A stretch of 31,170 bases of DNA from a virus. The DNA lies in IMG/VR virus record IMGVR_UViG_3300005043_000009, positions 1 through 31,170 of that record; one strand, 5' to 3'. Position numbers and translations under genes: made by a program. Numbering within the stretch: the stretch's first letter is position 1; every line of letters starts with the position of its first letter. The notes below the pieces were generated by a model. It saw only the letters and a program-made list of their open reading frames with translations, made no database searches and was not told the DNA's origin. Shown in pieces: positions 6,902-13,153 of this stretch.

Positions 6902-7454
6902 ATTAGATTGGCCATATACGGACGAAGATAATATTGGCTGTTACATCGAGCTATTTCCTGAAGATTCTCGATTTGATTGGGATGTCGGCATTATCAGTCA
7001 TAAGTCAGAGGGCGGTGTTTCATATCAAATAGCCTACGACCTAATCCGCGAGCTACACGCCCAGAAGGCAGAGATAGCAACGCTCGAAAGCGATTCTGAT
7101 CAGATAATGAAAGAGCGTGACGAAGCTGAGGAAATGGCAGATAAATTGGCTTATGCAATAGCGCCGGTAGAGATCATCGGCGAGCACTCTAATTGCAATA
7201 ACCCGCGCGTTAATGCCCTTGAGCAGATTGATATTCAGAAGGCAGAGATAGAACGATTAACCGTTGGCTGGGATCAAGAGCAGGACCACTGCGTATATTT
7301 GAACTCACAGATAGAGCGGTACAGGTCAGCGTTACAAGAGATAAGAGGCGTAGCAGTAGGCGCCGCATTAAATGGTACTGAAGCGATGTTTAACTTACCG
7401 TTCGACGATGTATTAAAACTAGCAACTAAAGCACTAGAGGATAAACAACAATGA
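6894..7454 (+). CDS. Hypothetical phage coiled-coil protein, 186 residues
   Basis: A soluble N-terminal part of about 45 residues is followed by two helical segments (residues 50-90 and 108-150) that recall the coiled coils of Ea/Ead-type phage proteins, which often end in LKLATKALEDK-like tails as this one does. It has RBS GGAGGAAGAG and overlaps both neighbours. The name Ead-like is a guess from composition. Confidence 0.6.
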   Translation: MTELDWPYTDEDNIGCYIELFPEDSRFDWDVGIISHKSEGGVSYQIAYDLIRELHAQKAEIATLESDSDQIMKERDEAEEMADKLAYAIAPVEIIGEHSNCNNPRVNALEQIDIQKAEIERLTVGWDQEQDHCVYLNSQIERYRSALQEIRGVAVGAALNGTEAMFNLPFDDVLKLATKALEDKQQ

Positions 7455-7648
7455 GTGAATGTCGCATGTACGACTCAGATTCAATGCAGTGTAAGTCAGG
7501 CTTGGCGACTAAAACAGACCGGTTCTGCCAGGGTATAGGCGATTATCCGAGAGTCTACAAGACCATATTCTGTCTCGATGAAGAGGTGCCGGAGTTAATT
7601 CTTAGAAAGGCAACAGCAATCACTAATCAAGTTATAGGTAAGAAATAA
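7451..7648 (+). CDS. Small Cys-rich protein, 65 residues
   Basis: Four Cys at about positions 4, 14, 26 and 41 could bind a metal, but their spacing is not that of a standard zinc ribbon. It overlaps the SSB gene start by one base (TAATG). Confidence 0.6.
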   Translation: MSECRMYDSDSMQCKSGLATKTDRFCQGIGDYPRVYKTIFCLDEEVPELILRKATAITNQVIGKK

Positions 7649-8079
7649 TGAGTGGAATCAATAAAGTAATAATTATTGGAAATTTAGGCGGTGATCCAGA
7701 GTCAGGGTCATTGCCAAGTGGCAACGCAGTATCTAACTTCACCGTGGCAACTAGCGAGTCATGGAAAGACAAGGATACCGGCGAGAAAAAGGAAGTAACA
7801 GAGTGGCATCGTGTAACCATATTCAATCGATTAGCTGAAGTCGCTAACCAATACCTGCGCAAAGGATCGAAGGTTTACATCGAGGGCAAGCTAAGAACCC
7901 GCAAGTGGGATAAGGACGGCCAGACGCACTACACAACGGAGATTATCGCTAATCAGCTCCAGATGTTAGACAGTAAATCGGAAGGCTCACAGGGGCGCTC
8001 ACAGGAGCCGCAGAAGCAGAATTACTCTCTGCATAACCCGCCGCCTGCCGATGACTTCGATGACGATATCCCATTTTAG
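7648..8079 (+). CDS. ssb: Single-stranded DNA-binding protein
   Basis: 143 residues. Bacterial-type SSB: an OB-fold over residues about 1-110 beginning [18 protein letters not shown], with the usual [23 protein letters not shown] and TTEI elements in order. A Gln/Ser/Pro linker is followed by the acidic DDDIPF tip that binds repair and replication partners. It should coat single strands in phage replication and work with the Rad52-like protein encoded leftward. Somewhat shorter than E. coli SSB (about 178) because the linker is short. Confident. Confidence 0.95.
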   Translation: MSGINKVIIIGNLGGDPESGSLPSGNAVSNFTVATSESWKDKDTGEKKEVTEWHRVTIFNRLAEVANQYLRKGSKVYIEGKLRTRKWDKDGQTHYTTEIIANQLQMLDSKSEGSQGRSQEPQKQNYSLHNPPPADDFDDDIPF

Positions 8080-8087
8080 GAGGGCGT

Positions 8088-8249
8088 ATGAAAGACGGAA
8101 CATTTTTAAGAGGTGCGGCGTTCGGAGTTTTTATTTTAATCACCGTGGTTCAAATTGTGGACGGGAATAATGTGTGGGTGCTGTCGGCGTTTGCCGCCGC
8201 ATTATGGTTTATGGTCCAGCTAGCATACGACATTAAGGATAAATCATGA
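8088..8249 (+). CDS. Small membrane protein, 53 residues
   Basis: Follows SSB after 8 bases, with GGAGGG upstream of the ATG. Two hydrophobic spans are visible, FGVFILITVVQIV (about 12-24) and VWVLSAFAAALWFMVQ (29-44). The stop overlaps the next ATG. Function unknown. Confidence 0.65.
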   Translation: MKDGTFLRGAAFGVFILITVVQIVDGNNVWVLSAFAAALWFMVQLAYDIKDKS

Positions 8250-8392
8250 CAGACATAACAATGTGCGAAGGTAAGAACTGTACTAAACGAGAGCAATGCT
8301 ACAGGTACACGGCTAAATCTGAGCGGGTGCGTTATTTAACACCTAACCCGGTTAATTGCGTATTTTATTTTAGTAACGAGGGGAAGAAATGA
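8246..8392 (+). CDS. Small Cys-rich protein, 48 residues
   Basis: The Cys pattern CEGKNCTKREQCYRYTA, with a fourth Cys near residue 38, is one seen in many small phage proteins of unknown role (Cys-x4-Cys-x5-CYR). It overlaps both neighbours by ATGA. Metal binding is likely but inferred. Confidence 0.7.
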   Translation: MTDITMCEGKNCTKREQCYRYTAKSERVRYLTPNPVNCVFYFSNEGKK

Positions 8393-8568
8393 GTGACAAG
8401 AAATATCTGACAATAGTTTTCGAGTACGAGTCTGGATCCAAGACAGTGCTAGAGATGTCTAAGTGTTTCGGTGGTGAGTATGGTGATACGGTGATTACCG
8501 CCATGTCTACAGATGACCTAGTTACCCGATTCGAAGAGCTGGAAGAGAAACTGGAGGATTTAGAGTGA
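8389..8568 (+). CDS. Hypothetical small protein, 59 residues
   Basis: Overlaps the preceding stop (ATGA) and ends in GTGA with the next gene. A beta N-terminus and an acidic helical tail (FEELEEKLEDLE). No family recognised. Confidence 0.6.
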   Translation: MSDKKYLTIVFEYESGSKTVLEMSKCFGGEYGDTVITAMSTDDLVTRFEELEEKLEDLE

Positions 8569-8738
8569 TAGAGAATATACAGATGACAAGCTTGGCGGTA
8601 TTTGCTTTGACGGGCTTACTTGTGTGGGCGTATCAAGGCGAAATTGTCGGCGATGCTCTTGGTCGATTAGTTGGAACGACATTCTGGGGCTCAGTATTAA
8701 CGGTATTTGTAACCACACTAATGAGGATATGGATGTGA
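8565..8738 (+). CDS. Small membrane protein, 57 residues (GTG start)
   Basis: GTG at 8565 lies in the overlap GTGA with the previous stop, with GGAGG 9 bases upstream. Two hydrophobic spans (about residues 8-23 and 38-53). Function unknown; two-span membrane proteins in early operons are often host-interaction factors, but nothing shows that here. Confidence 0.6.
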   Translation: MIENIQMTSLAVFALTGLLVWAYQGEIVGDALGRLVGTTFWGSVLTVFVTTLMRIWM

Positions 8739-8875
8739 TCAACGCTATAAAGTGCTTCTTCGGGCGACATGATTGGGAGCTATGGCCAAAGCGGCGGCGG
8801 TGTAAAAGATGCTGCAAATATCAGGTGGAAGCCTACGATATGGGCTACGGATCCACATTCTGGGAAGACCAATAA
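8735..8875 (+). CDS. DUF1660-like small zinc-finger protein, 46 residues
   Basis: GTG start in GTGA overlap with GAGG seven bases upstream; an ATG at 8729 in frame is too near that RBS. The pattern IKCFFGRHDWELW...RRRCKRCC resembles DUF1660/prophage proteins, where xGH-xW is followed by a CxRC pair. Last gene of this operon, directly before the terminator. Confidence 0.6.
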   Translation: MINAIKCFFGRHDWELWPKRRRCKRCCKYQVEAYDMGYGSTFWEDQ

Positions 8876-8890
8876 CCCCACCCTAACCAG

Positions 8891-8920
8891 CGCCCCCAAC
8901 TGATTTCAGCGGGGCGTTTT
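8891..8920 (+). terminator. Intrinsic terminator of the first early operon
   Basis: CGCCCC (8891-8896) pairs with GGGGCG (8911-8916), followed by TTTT. It lies 15 bases after the last gene and directly before the promoter at 8941. Confidence 0.8.
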
Positions 8921-8940
8921 CATATAATTGAATAAAGTAG

Positions 8941-8968
8941 TTGCGTCCCATGGGACAATGTATATACT
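8941..8968 (+). promoter_or_regulatory. Early/middle promoter, copy 1, with palindrome in spacer
   Basis: TTGCGT, 16 bases, TATACT. The spacer holds the perfect 12-bp palindrome GTCCCATGGGAC (8945-8956), which would be a good repressor site. The transcript leader then reads CACATACCAAC and a GAGAGAGAG RBS. A second copy of the whole unit is at 13757-13784. Confidence 0.75.
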
Positions 8969-8997
8969 AGGCACATACCAACGAGAGAGAGAACGAG

Positions 8998-9204
8998 ATG
9001 GATCAGATACACATAGACGGCAAGATGATTAGGGCGATGCTTCGCGGGACGGCAATCTCGGTAGCTGGATTTAAGGCGATAGACAAGTCTAAGACCTTCT
9101 TTGATCGCATCTCAGGCGAATTCAGGACCGACTCAAGCATAGTTATGTTTTTATTGAGCAAGGCATCAGTCTCATGTCAGTTAACCCCACACACAGAGGA
9201 TTAG
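8998..9204 (+). CDS. Hypothetical early protein, 68 residues
   Basis: First gene after promoter copy 1. Begins MDQIHIDGKMIRAMLRGTAI. Mixed helix and strand, basic and neutral, no motif recognised. Strong purine RBS. Confidence 0.65.
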   Translation: MDQIHIDGKMIRAMLRGTAISVAGFKAIDKSKTFFDRISGEFRTDSSIVMFLLSKASVSCQLTPHTED

Positions 9205-9207
9205 AAG

Positions 9208-9399
9208 ATGATCACGGGATATATATTATTTATATTATTTACTACGAGCAGAGGCGTGGATATGCACTCAGTAGAGTTCGAAACAAAAGCGGGATGCATG
9301 TTTGCAAAGGAGCAGGTTGAGTCCTCTCTTAATGGTTTCTATGGCGAGATAAGGGCTTCTTGCATCGAACGACGAACTCCAGCAGAGGATAAATCATGA
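9208..9399 (+). CDS. Small protein with N-terminal hydrophobic segment, 63 residues
   Basis: Residues 2-12 (ITGYILFILFT) are hydrophobic and could be a short signal or anchor. The rest has two Cys (about 30 and 51) in a form common in small secreted phage proteins: FETKAGCMFAKEQVE. It begins with ATG four bases after the previous stop. Confidence 0.6.
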   Translation: MITGYILFILFTTSRGVDMHSVEFETKAGCMFAKEQVESSLNGFYGEIRASCIERRTPAEDKS

Positions 9400-9650
9400 G
9401 TGACTTAACAGATAGATTGAGAGGGATATACAAGGTCAATGGTGATCTTCGTGCCGACATGGGGTCTAGGACGTATCCAAGGCCGGAAGACGCGATAATA
9501 CAAGAAGCAGCAAACAGGATCGACGAGCTTGAGGCTATTGTTGAGTCTCAAGAGGTTACGATAGAGACCATTAAGGCGCTAATCGATAGCGGATCACCTA
9601 TAACGATTATCTGCATCAAAGATGTTCTCGCTGAAGCATTGGAGGATTAA
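9396..9650 (+). CDS. Hypothetical phage protein, 84 residues
   Basis: Starts MSDLTDRLRGIYKVNGDLRA and has the phrase EAANRIDELEAIVESQEVTI, typical of short phage proteins in which DLxDRLRxG is followed by a coiled coil. Function unknown. Overlaps the previous gene by ATGA, and its stop touches the terminator-like hairpin. Confidence 0.65.
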   Translation: MSDLTDRLRGIYKVNGDLRADMGSRTYPRPEDAIIQEAANRIDELEAIVESQEVTIETIKALIDSGSPITIICIKDVLAEALED

Positions 9651-9657
9651 CACTCAC

Positions 9658-9681
9658 AAAAAAGCCTCAATAAAGAGGCTT
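9658..9681 (-). terminator. Intrinsic terminator, stronger on the minus strand
   Basis: AAGCCTC (9662-9668), loop AATAAA, GAGGCTT (9675-9681). Read leftward the stem is followed by six T, which is a classic terminator; read rightward there is only TTAAG. A second outer pairing, AACACT (9649-9654) with AGTGTT (9683-9688), could close it further for rightward transcripts. No leftward gene is known to its right, so its leftward orientation is curious. Confidence 0.65.
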
Positions 9682-9731
9682 AAGTGTTGCGCTTCGAAGG
9701 TGAAAGGCGCAGTATATTAAACAGCTAAGGA

Positions 9732-9792
9732 TAATATGAAGAAGATTATAACTGTCATTCGATAGTTGTTCAACAAAATCACATTCATATTA
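9732..9792. ncRNA. Candidate structured RNA element
   Basis: A 9-bp perfect inverted repeat encloses a 7-bp hairpin with one G-U pair. It has no coding sequence. A small RNA or a decayed tRNA are possibilities. Compensatory changes in relatives would be needed to prove it. Confidence 0.3.
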
Positions 9793-9839
9793 CTCATAGC
9801 TGCATAGTGGCGATATTCGTGCGTCCAATGTTTAAGAAT

Positions 9840-9940
9840 GATCGGTACGGTGGTGGTAAGTATATGGGATTAGTGCTGGTAGCATAGCGGTTCGAATCCG
9901 ACCCCATATATTTAGGAGAGTTCGAATCTCTCTACCGATC
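9840..9940 (+). tRNA. tRNA-like element with second tRNA-like fold in place of its anticodon arm
   Basis: Acceptor strand ATCGGTA (9841-9847) pairs perfectly with TACCGAT (9933-9939), an eighth pair being possible. The T arm is perfect: GAGAG-TTCGAAT-CTCTC (9916-9932), with a 5-base variable region TTTAG before it. Where a 17-base anticodon arm should be there is a 50-base insert closed by TATATGGG/CCCATATA. The D region (9850-9860) does not pair and no 7-base anticodon loop is seen, so an amino acid cannot be assigned. No CCA is encoded. Probably not a decoding tRNA in this form. Confidence 0.4.
9862..9910 (+). tRNA. Inner tRNA-like fold lacking an anticodon arm
   Basis: ATATGGG (9862-9868) pairs with CCCATAT (9903-9909). 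A T-arm-like CGG-TTCGAAT-CCG follows at 9888-9900, with only 3 of 5 stem pairs. A short D-arm-like hairpin is TGCT-GGT-AGCA (9874-9884). There is no room for an anticodon arm; the length is about 49 bases. It may be the remnant of a tRNA gene that lost about 27 bases, placed inside another. Confidence 0.35.
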
Positions 9941-10175
9941 CCTAGACAGTTGCAACAGCGATGAGAACTATACAAGCAGTGATCAATACCATTACGCGCT
10001 TAAGAGCGGCGCGAACTAAAAACGGGTTATGTTGAAGACGAATAGCACTAAGCGTGTGCTGGGCTGGGTTGACCTACCAAATACGGGTTCCGAATAGTTT
10101 AATGGATTGAGGGTTATATTAATCTACCAAGGGCTTCAACAAAGCTCTTTATGTCTAGCTACGCGGAGAATAAGT

Positions 10176-10502
10176 ATGGTGTATGTTTATTTCATTCAGT
10201 CAGGAGGTAAGGCTATAAAAATAGGCTCCGCTAAGAATGTCGATCGACGATTAAAAATGCTTCAGACGGGCAATCAATTCGAACTAAAGATTGTGGCTAA
10301 GATTGGCTTTGAGTTTGAGGCAGAGGCCAGGGCTTACGAGAAGAAGCTACACCGGTTCTTTCAGTCTCAGCATATCAGAGGTGAGTGGTTCCACGAAAGC
10401 ATCAACCTGGGCAAGGTAACGGACCCTACAGCGAGGTTTAAGCTTCAGGGCAAGCACAAAGAACTAAAGCAAAGAAGAAAGGAGAAGGCGGCTTGCTCTT
10501 AA
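10176..10502 (+). CDS. GIY-YIG-like nuclease (T5orf172/MUG113 type)
   Basis: 108 residues from the ATG at 10176, with CGGAG nine bases upstream. The N-terminus MVYVYFIQSG followed by AIKIGSAKNVDRRLKMLQTG is the GIY-YIG core as it appears in the T5orf172/MUG113 group, with the Arg of the catalytic helix present and EAEARAYEKKLHRFF giving the Glu-containing helix. It ends in a basic tail. It may be a small homing-type or DNA-binding nuclease, and sits alone after the noncoding stretch with tRNA-like elements. Confidence 0.75.
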   Translation: MVYVYFIQSGGKAIKIGSAKNVDRRLKMLQTGNQFELKIVAKIGFEFEAEARAYEKKLHRFFQSQHIRGEWFHESINLGKVTDPTARFKLQGKHKELKQRRKEKAACS

Positions 10503-10543
10503 AAGCTGAGTTGACTTTAAATTTTAATCTGGAGGATATGAAA

Positions 10544-10792
10544 ATGGGTGATATGGGAGACGATTTCAGAGCCTGGAACGAAGACAAGAAAGCAAAGAAG
10601 CGCAGCAATAAAGAATTCTCAACCGGAATGCTAAGAGAGAAAGGCATTAAATTTACATCGCATAACAGCGGCTCACACTTAAAGATTGGTAATGTCGATT
10701 TCTGGCCTAGTACTGGATTAATCATGCGCAAAGGTCAGCATTTAGGCCGAGGGTTCAAAAAGCTACTCAAGATAATTGAGTCGAGTAAGTAA
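10544..10792 (+). CDS. HicA-like / phage hypothetical protein, 82 residues
   Basis: GGAGG lies eight bases before ATG 10544, so longer in-frame forms from 10493 (TTG) are less likely. The stretch LREKGIKFTSHNSGSHLKI followed by WPSTGLIMRKGQHLGRG occurs in many small phage proteins and feels like the dsRBD-like fold of HicA, but it lacks a clear antitoxin partner. Function unknown. Near neighbours are nuclease-like genes. Confidence 0.6.
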   Translation: MGDMGDDFRAWNEDKKAKKRSNKEFSTGMLREKGIKFTSHNSGSHLKIGNVDFWPSTGLIMRKGQHLGRGFKKLLKIIESSK

Positions 10793-10793
10793 A

Positions 10794-10988
10794 GTGTCAG
10801 TGATTAACGTGTACAAAAAGGAATACAACGAGCACGGGATAGCAGTACTAAGAACTACGTGCCCCGCTTGCAAGCGTGAATACACGATAACGCCATATCC
10901 CAAAGACTTGCTTTTATATAACCGGTGTACGGCTCCAGATTGCGTTTCATACGATCCGGCGAGAGACATCGAACATTTATTTGTTTAA
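10794..10988 (+). CDS. Small zinc-ribbon protein, 64 residues (GTG start)
   Basis: The likely start is GTG 10794 (MSVINVYKKEYNEHG). Two Cys pairs, CPAC (about residues 23-26) and CTAPDC (about 45-50), form a zinc-ribbon-like site. Function unknown. Confidence 0.55.
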   Translation: MSVINVYKKEYNEHGIAVLRTTCPACKREYTITPYPKDLLLYNRCTAPDCVSYDPARDIEHLFV

Positions 10989-11000
10989 CAGGAAGGTGAG

Positions 11001-11528
11001 ATGGCAAAGAAGAGAGGAAGAATCACTGGAGCTAGCCCAGGACAAATATCTAAATTCGAGATATGGCTTAAAGATCAAGGCGCATCGGTTCTTAGCGACA
11101 ACATGGAATGGGAATTAGTTAGGTTTAGAGGTGCGAATGATGGGACGATATTCAGAAAGAATAACGGGCAAGGTATCTATTTTTGCGGGACTTACAGTAA
11201 GCATGCCTGGAATTGCTTTATATCTTCTAGGTCGTGGAATGGCCGAGTAAAAAGGGGCGAGCGTGGATCTAGAGGTGTAAACCTAATCAAAGAGCTGATT
11301 AGCAGGGATGGAGATGATTGTTTTTATTGCGGCGAAGATATGCCAGATGATGATATGAGCATAGAACACTTGATATCGATAACTTGCGGCGGAGGCAATC
11401 ACCTGAGCAACCTTAGTTTGGCGCACAAGGCATGCAACGTAATGGCGGGAAATATGACGGTAGTAGAAAAAGTAAGGCTTAGAGAGAAGCTTCACAACCA
11501 ACTTGTTAAAAAGAGGATAGAGATATGA
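11001..11528 (+). CDS. HNH endonuclease
   Basis: 175 residues. The HNH core is at about residues 100-150: zinc ligands CFYC (107, 110) and HKAC (142-145), EH at 122-123 as the first catalytic motif, GGGNHLSN (130-137) and the ending ACNVMAGN. The N-terminal 95 residues have no nuclease motif and may bind DNA. Homing-type or restriction-like nuclease; not the terminase-adjacent HNH of long-tailed phages. GAAGGTGAG RBS precedes ATG 11001. Confidence 0.85.
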   Translation: MAKKRGRITGASPGQISKFEIWLKDQGASVLSDNMEWELVRFRGANDGTIFRKNNGQGIYFCGTYSKHAWNCFISSRSWNGRVKRGERGSRGVNLIKELISRDGDDCFYCGEDMPDDDMSIEHLISITCGGGNHLSNLSLAHKACNVMAGNMTVVEKVRLREKLHNQLVKKRIEI

Positions 11529-11752
11529 ATTACCAAGGACAAGAATTCACCCACAAAGGATTATTCTTAAACATCATTCCGGTCTACCTTTGTGCTGATG
11601 ATCCAGAAGGCTTAATAAGCGTTAGACACTGGTCTCTAGAGATTCCAATGGACATTGTCGAGGGCGCATTCGGGATGCTCTGCGCATTGATATCAATGGT
11701 TAACCCAGACTTTGAGCCTTCGTTCCAAATACTCATCACCGGAGAGGTTTAG
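11525..11752 (+). CDS. Hypothetical protein, 75 residues
   Basis: The ATG overlaps the HNH stop (ATGA). Acidic, with a hydrophobic helix IVEGAFGMLCALISMVNP (about 45-62) that is likely amphipathic rather than membrane-spanning. Family unknown. Confidence 0.6.
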   Translation: MNYQGQEFTHKGLFLNIIPVYLCADDPEGLISVRHWSLEIPMDIVEGAFGMLCALISMVNPDFEPSFQILITGEV

Positions 11753-11754
11753 CC

Positions 11755-11790
11755 ATGAATATTTTGATTAACAAGAGGATAGAGAAATGA
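11755..11790 (+). other. Mini-cistron, 11 codons, coupled to the next gene
   Basis: ATG 11755 to TGA 11790 codes MNILINKRIEK and overlaps the next ATG (ATGA). It repeats the end of the HNH gene (KKRIEI, same AAGAGGATAGAGA bases). It is either a leader peptide or a by-product of a small duplication carrying the RBS. Confidence 0.3.
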
Positions 11791-11984
11791 GCGAGATAAT
11801 AACGATCAAGAAGAAGATTTTGGTAGATGTTGATGGCGAGTTAGTCAACCTTGAGAAGGAGATGGATATTCAAATTGACTATGTGTCGTGTGATAAATGC
11901 GGCGACAGCCTTAATTTCAGTGTCGAGTGTGATCACTACGGCGACTTACAAATAGAAGTTCAGCCGCATCAATGCGCTGATTAA
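11787..11984 (+). CDS. Small Cys-containing protein, 65 residues
   Basis: The motif DYVSCDKCGDSLNFSVECDH, followed by HQC near the end, gives a probable zinc site (CxxC...CxH...C). RBS AGAGGATAGAGA. Function unknown. Confidence 0.6.
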   Translation: MSEIITIKKKILVDVDGELVNLEKEMDIQIDYVSCDKCGDSLNFSVECDHYGDLQIEVQPHQCAD

Positions 11985-12013
11985 CAGGTCTCTAAGAGGC
12001 TAAAGGAGAGGAT

Positions 12014-12367
12014 ATGAAAGAGTTTAGAGTGTGGGATGGAAAAGAATACGTAAATAAGTCGGATCTTGATGATTATTATCTCGGTGCCGATGGCGGCGTT
12101 TACTATTACAACAGAATGACCGAGTCAATAATGGAGCTTGAATATACGACCCCTGAATTCTGGACCGGCCTAACTGACAGCGAAGGGGTTAAGATATTCG
12201 ATAAAGACAAACTGCACTTGGGCATTGATTTTGTCGGCTATGTTGAGATGATCGACGGATCATGGCGGCTTATAAGTGAAAATCCCATGCATGGTAGAGA
12301 TGTTCTTTTTCAGGATAAGGCAAAGCATTTTACAGTCATAGGCACGATACACGAGGATGAGAAATGA
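12014..12367 (+). CDS. YopX-family protein
   Basis: 117 residues. The order MKEFRVWDGKEYV at the start, FWTGLTDSEGVKIFDKDKL in the middle and the closing HFTVIGTIHEDEK is that of YopX proteins (Pfam PF09643), common accessory proteins in phages, of unknown biochemical role. Good RBS GGAGAGGAT. It overlaps the next gene by ATGA. Confidence 0.85.
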   Translation: MKEFRVWDGKEYVNKSDLDDYYLGADGGVYYYNRMTESIMELEYTTPEFWTGLTDSEGVKIFDKDKLHLGIDFVGYVEMIDGSWRLISENPMHGRDVLFQDKAKHFTVIGTIHEDEK

Positions 12368-12552
12368 AATACGTATATTTTGTGAGTCATTATTACAGTA
12401 CCGGCAGGGGACGCATGGTATTGGACAGGGACAGCTTGATTGATACTGTGGAAGACATCGAGGAAATAGAAAAGCATATCGCAAGCAATAATGATTTCGG
12501 GCCGGTATGCGTTACCAATTTCAAGCTATTACGCACAGAGGATGAGAAATGA
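12364..12552 (+). CDS. Hypothetical phage protein, 62 residues
   Basis: Begins MKYVYFVSHYYSTGRGRMVL. Proteins of this kind (a beta-strand start, FGPVCVTNFKLL near the end) are common in phages next to YopX genes, without a known function. Overlaps both neighbours by ATGA. Confidence 0.65.
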   Translation: MKYVYFVSHYYSTGRGRMVLDRDSLIDTVEDIEEIEKHIASNNDFGPVCVTNFKLLRTEDEK

Positions 12553-12836
12553 AAAAGATTAAAAACTTTGGTGAGTTCGCAGAGGCTATGGAAGCGGGCA
12601 AGCAGTTCTATACTGAGAACGGAGATGATATCGATATTTTGTCTGGTTATGTCCCGTATTTTGTAACGATAATAAAAGAGGGGGCGATGTTCATTAAAGC
12701 TGACCCGGTGGTTTTGGTCGAGTACCAGCAGCAAGGGGAGCTTCTGTATTGCGATTCGGCATCTCCTATGCTTTACAACCACAAGCAAGGGATTCCATCG
12801 CTTACAGGTCGCACATTCATAGAAGTAATCAAGTGA
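12549..12836 (+). CDS. Hypothetical protein, 95 residues
   Basis: Begins MKKIKNFGEFAEAMEAGKQF. Cytoplasmic, acidic, mixed fold. No motif recognised. Good RBS and ATGA overlap with the preceding gene; its TGA overlaps the GTG at 12833. Confidence 0.6.
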   Translation: MKKIKNFGEFAEAMEAGKQFYTENGDDIDILSGYVPYFVTIIKEGAMFIKADPVVLVEYQQQGELLYCDSASPMLYNHKQGIPSLTGRTFIEVIK

Positions 12837-13153
12837 TCCGCAGACTATCAGACCGCTTCTCACGTTGCGCTAAGACTACATGTAATAGCTCAGCATCATT
12901 AGAGACTAAAGGCGTTAGATACTGCGAGACACACGGCAGAATAGAATACACAAACCAGGGTATAAGGGGAGAGCATGATAGACCTGTTCGGAGAAGTCAT
13001 AACAGTTGGTATTACATTCGAGGATTTTTGGGCTGCATGGCCAAAGGGATTCAAAGCAGCGCCGAAGAAGGCAGCAAAGTCTTGGGCAAAGTTACAGGAA
13101 TCAGAGAAAGCAGCGGTAATGGAAGACTTGGAGCACCGAGAGCAGAGAGATAA
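12833..13153 (+). CDS. Putative small Cys protein with long overlap
   Basis: GTG at 12833 lies in a GTGA overlap. The first 48 residues (FSRCAKTTCNSSASLE... YCETHGRIEY) look protein-like with a Cys4-like or Cys3His pattern. Beyond 12975 the frame continues for 59 codons over the next gene and no longer reads like a natural protein, so the true coding end may lie near 12975 (lost stop or frameshift). Confidence 0.4.
   Translation: MIRRLSDRFSRCAKTTCNSSASLETKGVRYCETHGRIEYTNQGIRGEHDRPVRRSHNSWYYIRGFLGCMAKGIQSSAEEGSKVLGKVTGIRESSGNGRLGAPRAER

Larger units (their letters stand above)
9651..10175. other. Structured noncoding stretch of 525 bases
   Basis: No ORF with an RBS is visible on either strand. 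The stretch holds a terminator-like hairpin (9658-9681), a 9-bp stem TAATATGAA/TTCATATTA (9732-9740 with 9784-9792) enclosing a hairpin AACTGTC-ATTC-GATAGTT (9750-9767), two nested tRNA-like folds (9840-9940), a hairpin CGCGC/GCGCG (9995-9999 with 10009-10013), AGCAC-TAAGCGT-GTGCT (near 10045) and a weak terminator-like hairpin GGGCTT-CAACA-AAGCTC followed by TTT (10131-10150). It could be a remnant tRNA cluster or a regulatory RNA locus. Confidence 0.6.

Noticed and set aside
8624-8728. Upstream extension of the DUF1660-like gene
   Set aside because: Lies entirely within the two-span membrane protein gene; the GTG at 8735 with GAGG seven bases before it fits better.
9688-9711. Possible T-arm of a tRNA at GCGCTTCGAAGG
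   Set aside because: TGCGC/GCGCA can pair but the loop is 14 bases and no acceptor or D arm is found.
10085-10130. Possible tRNA D-arm at GTTTAATGG
   Set aside because: No matching acceptor or T arm within 100 bases.
10438-10731. Leftward ORF of 97 codons opposite the HicA-like gene
   Set aside because: No RBS and it lies fully across two well-supported rightward genes.
12393-12863. Leftward ORF of 156 codons
   Set aside because: Overlaps three coupled rightward genes, no RBS, unnatural composition.
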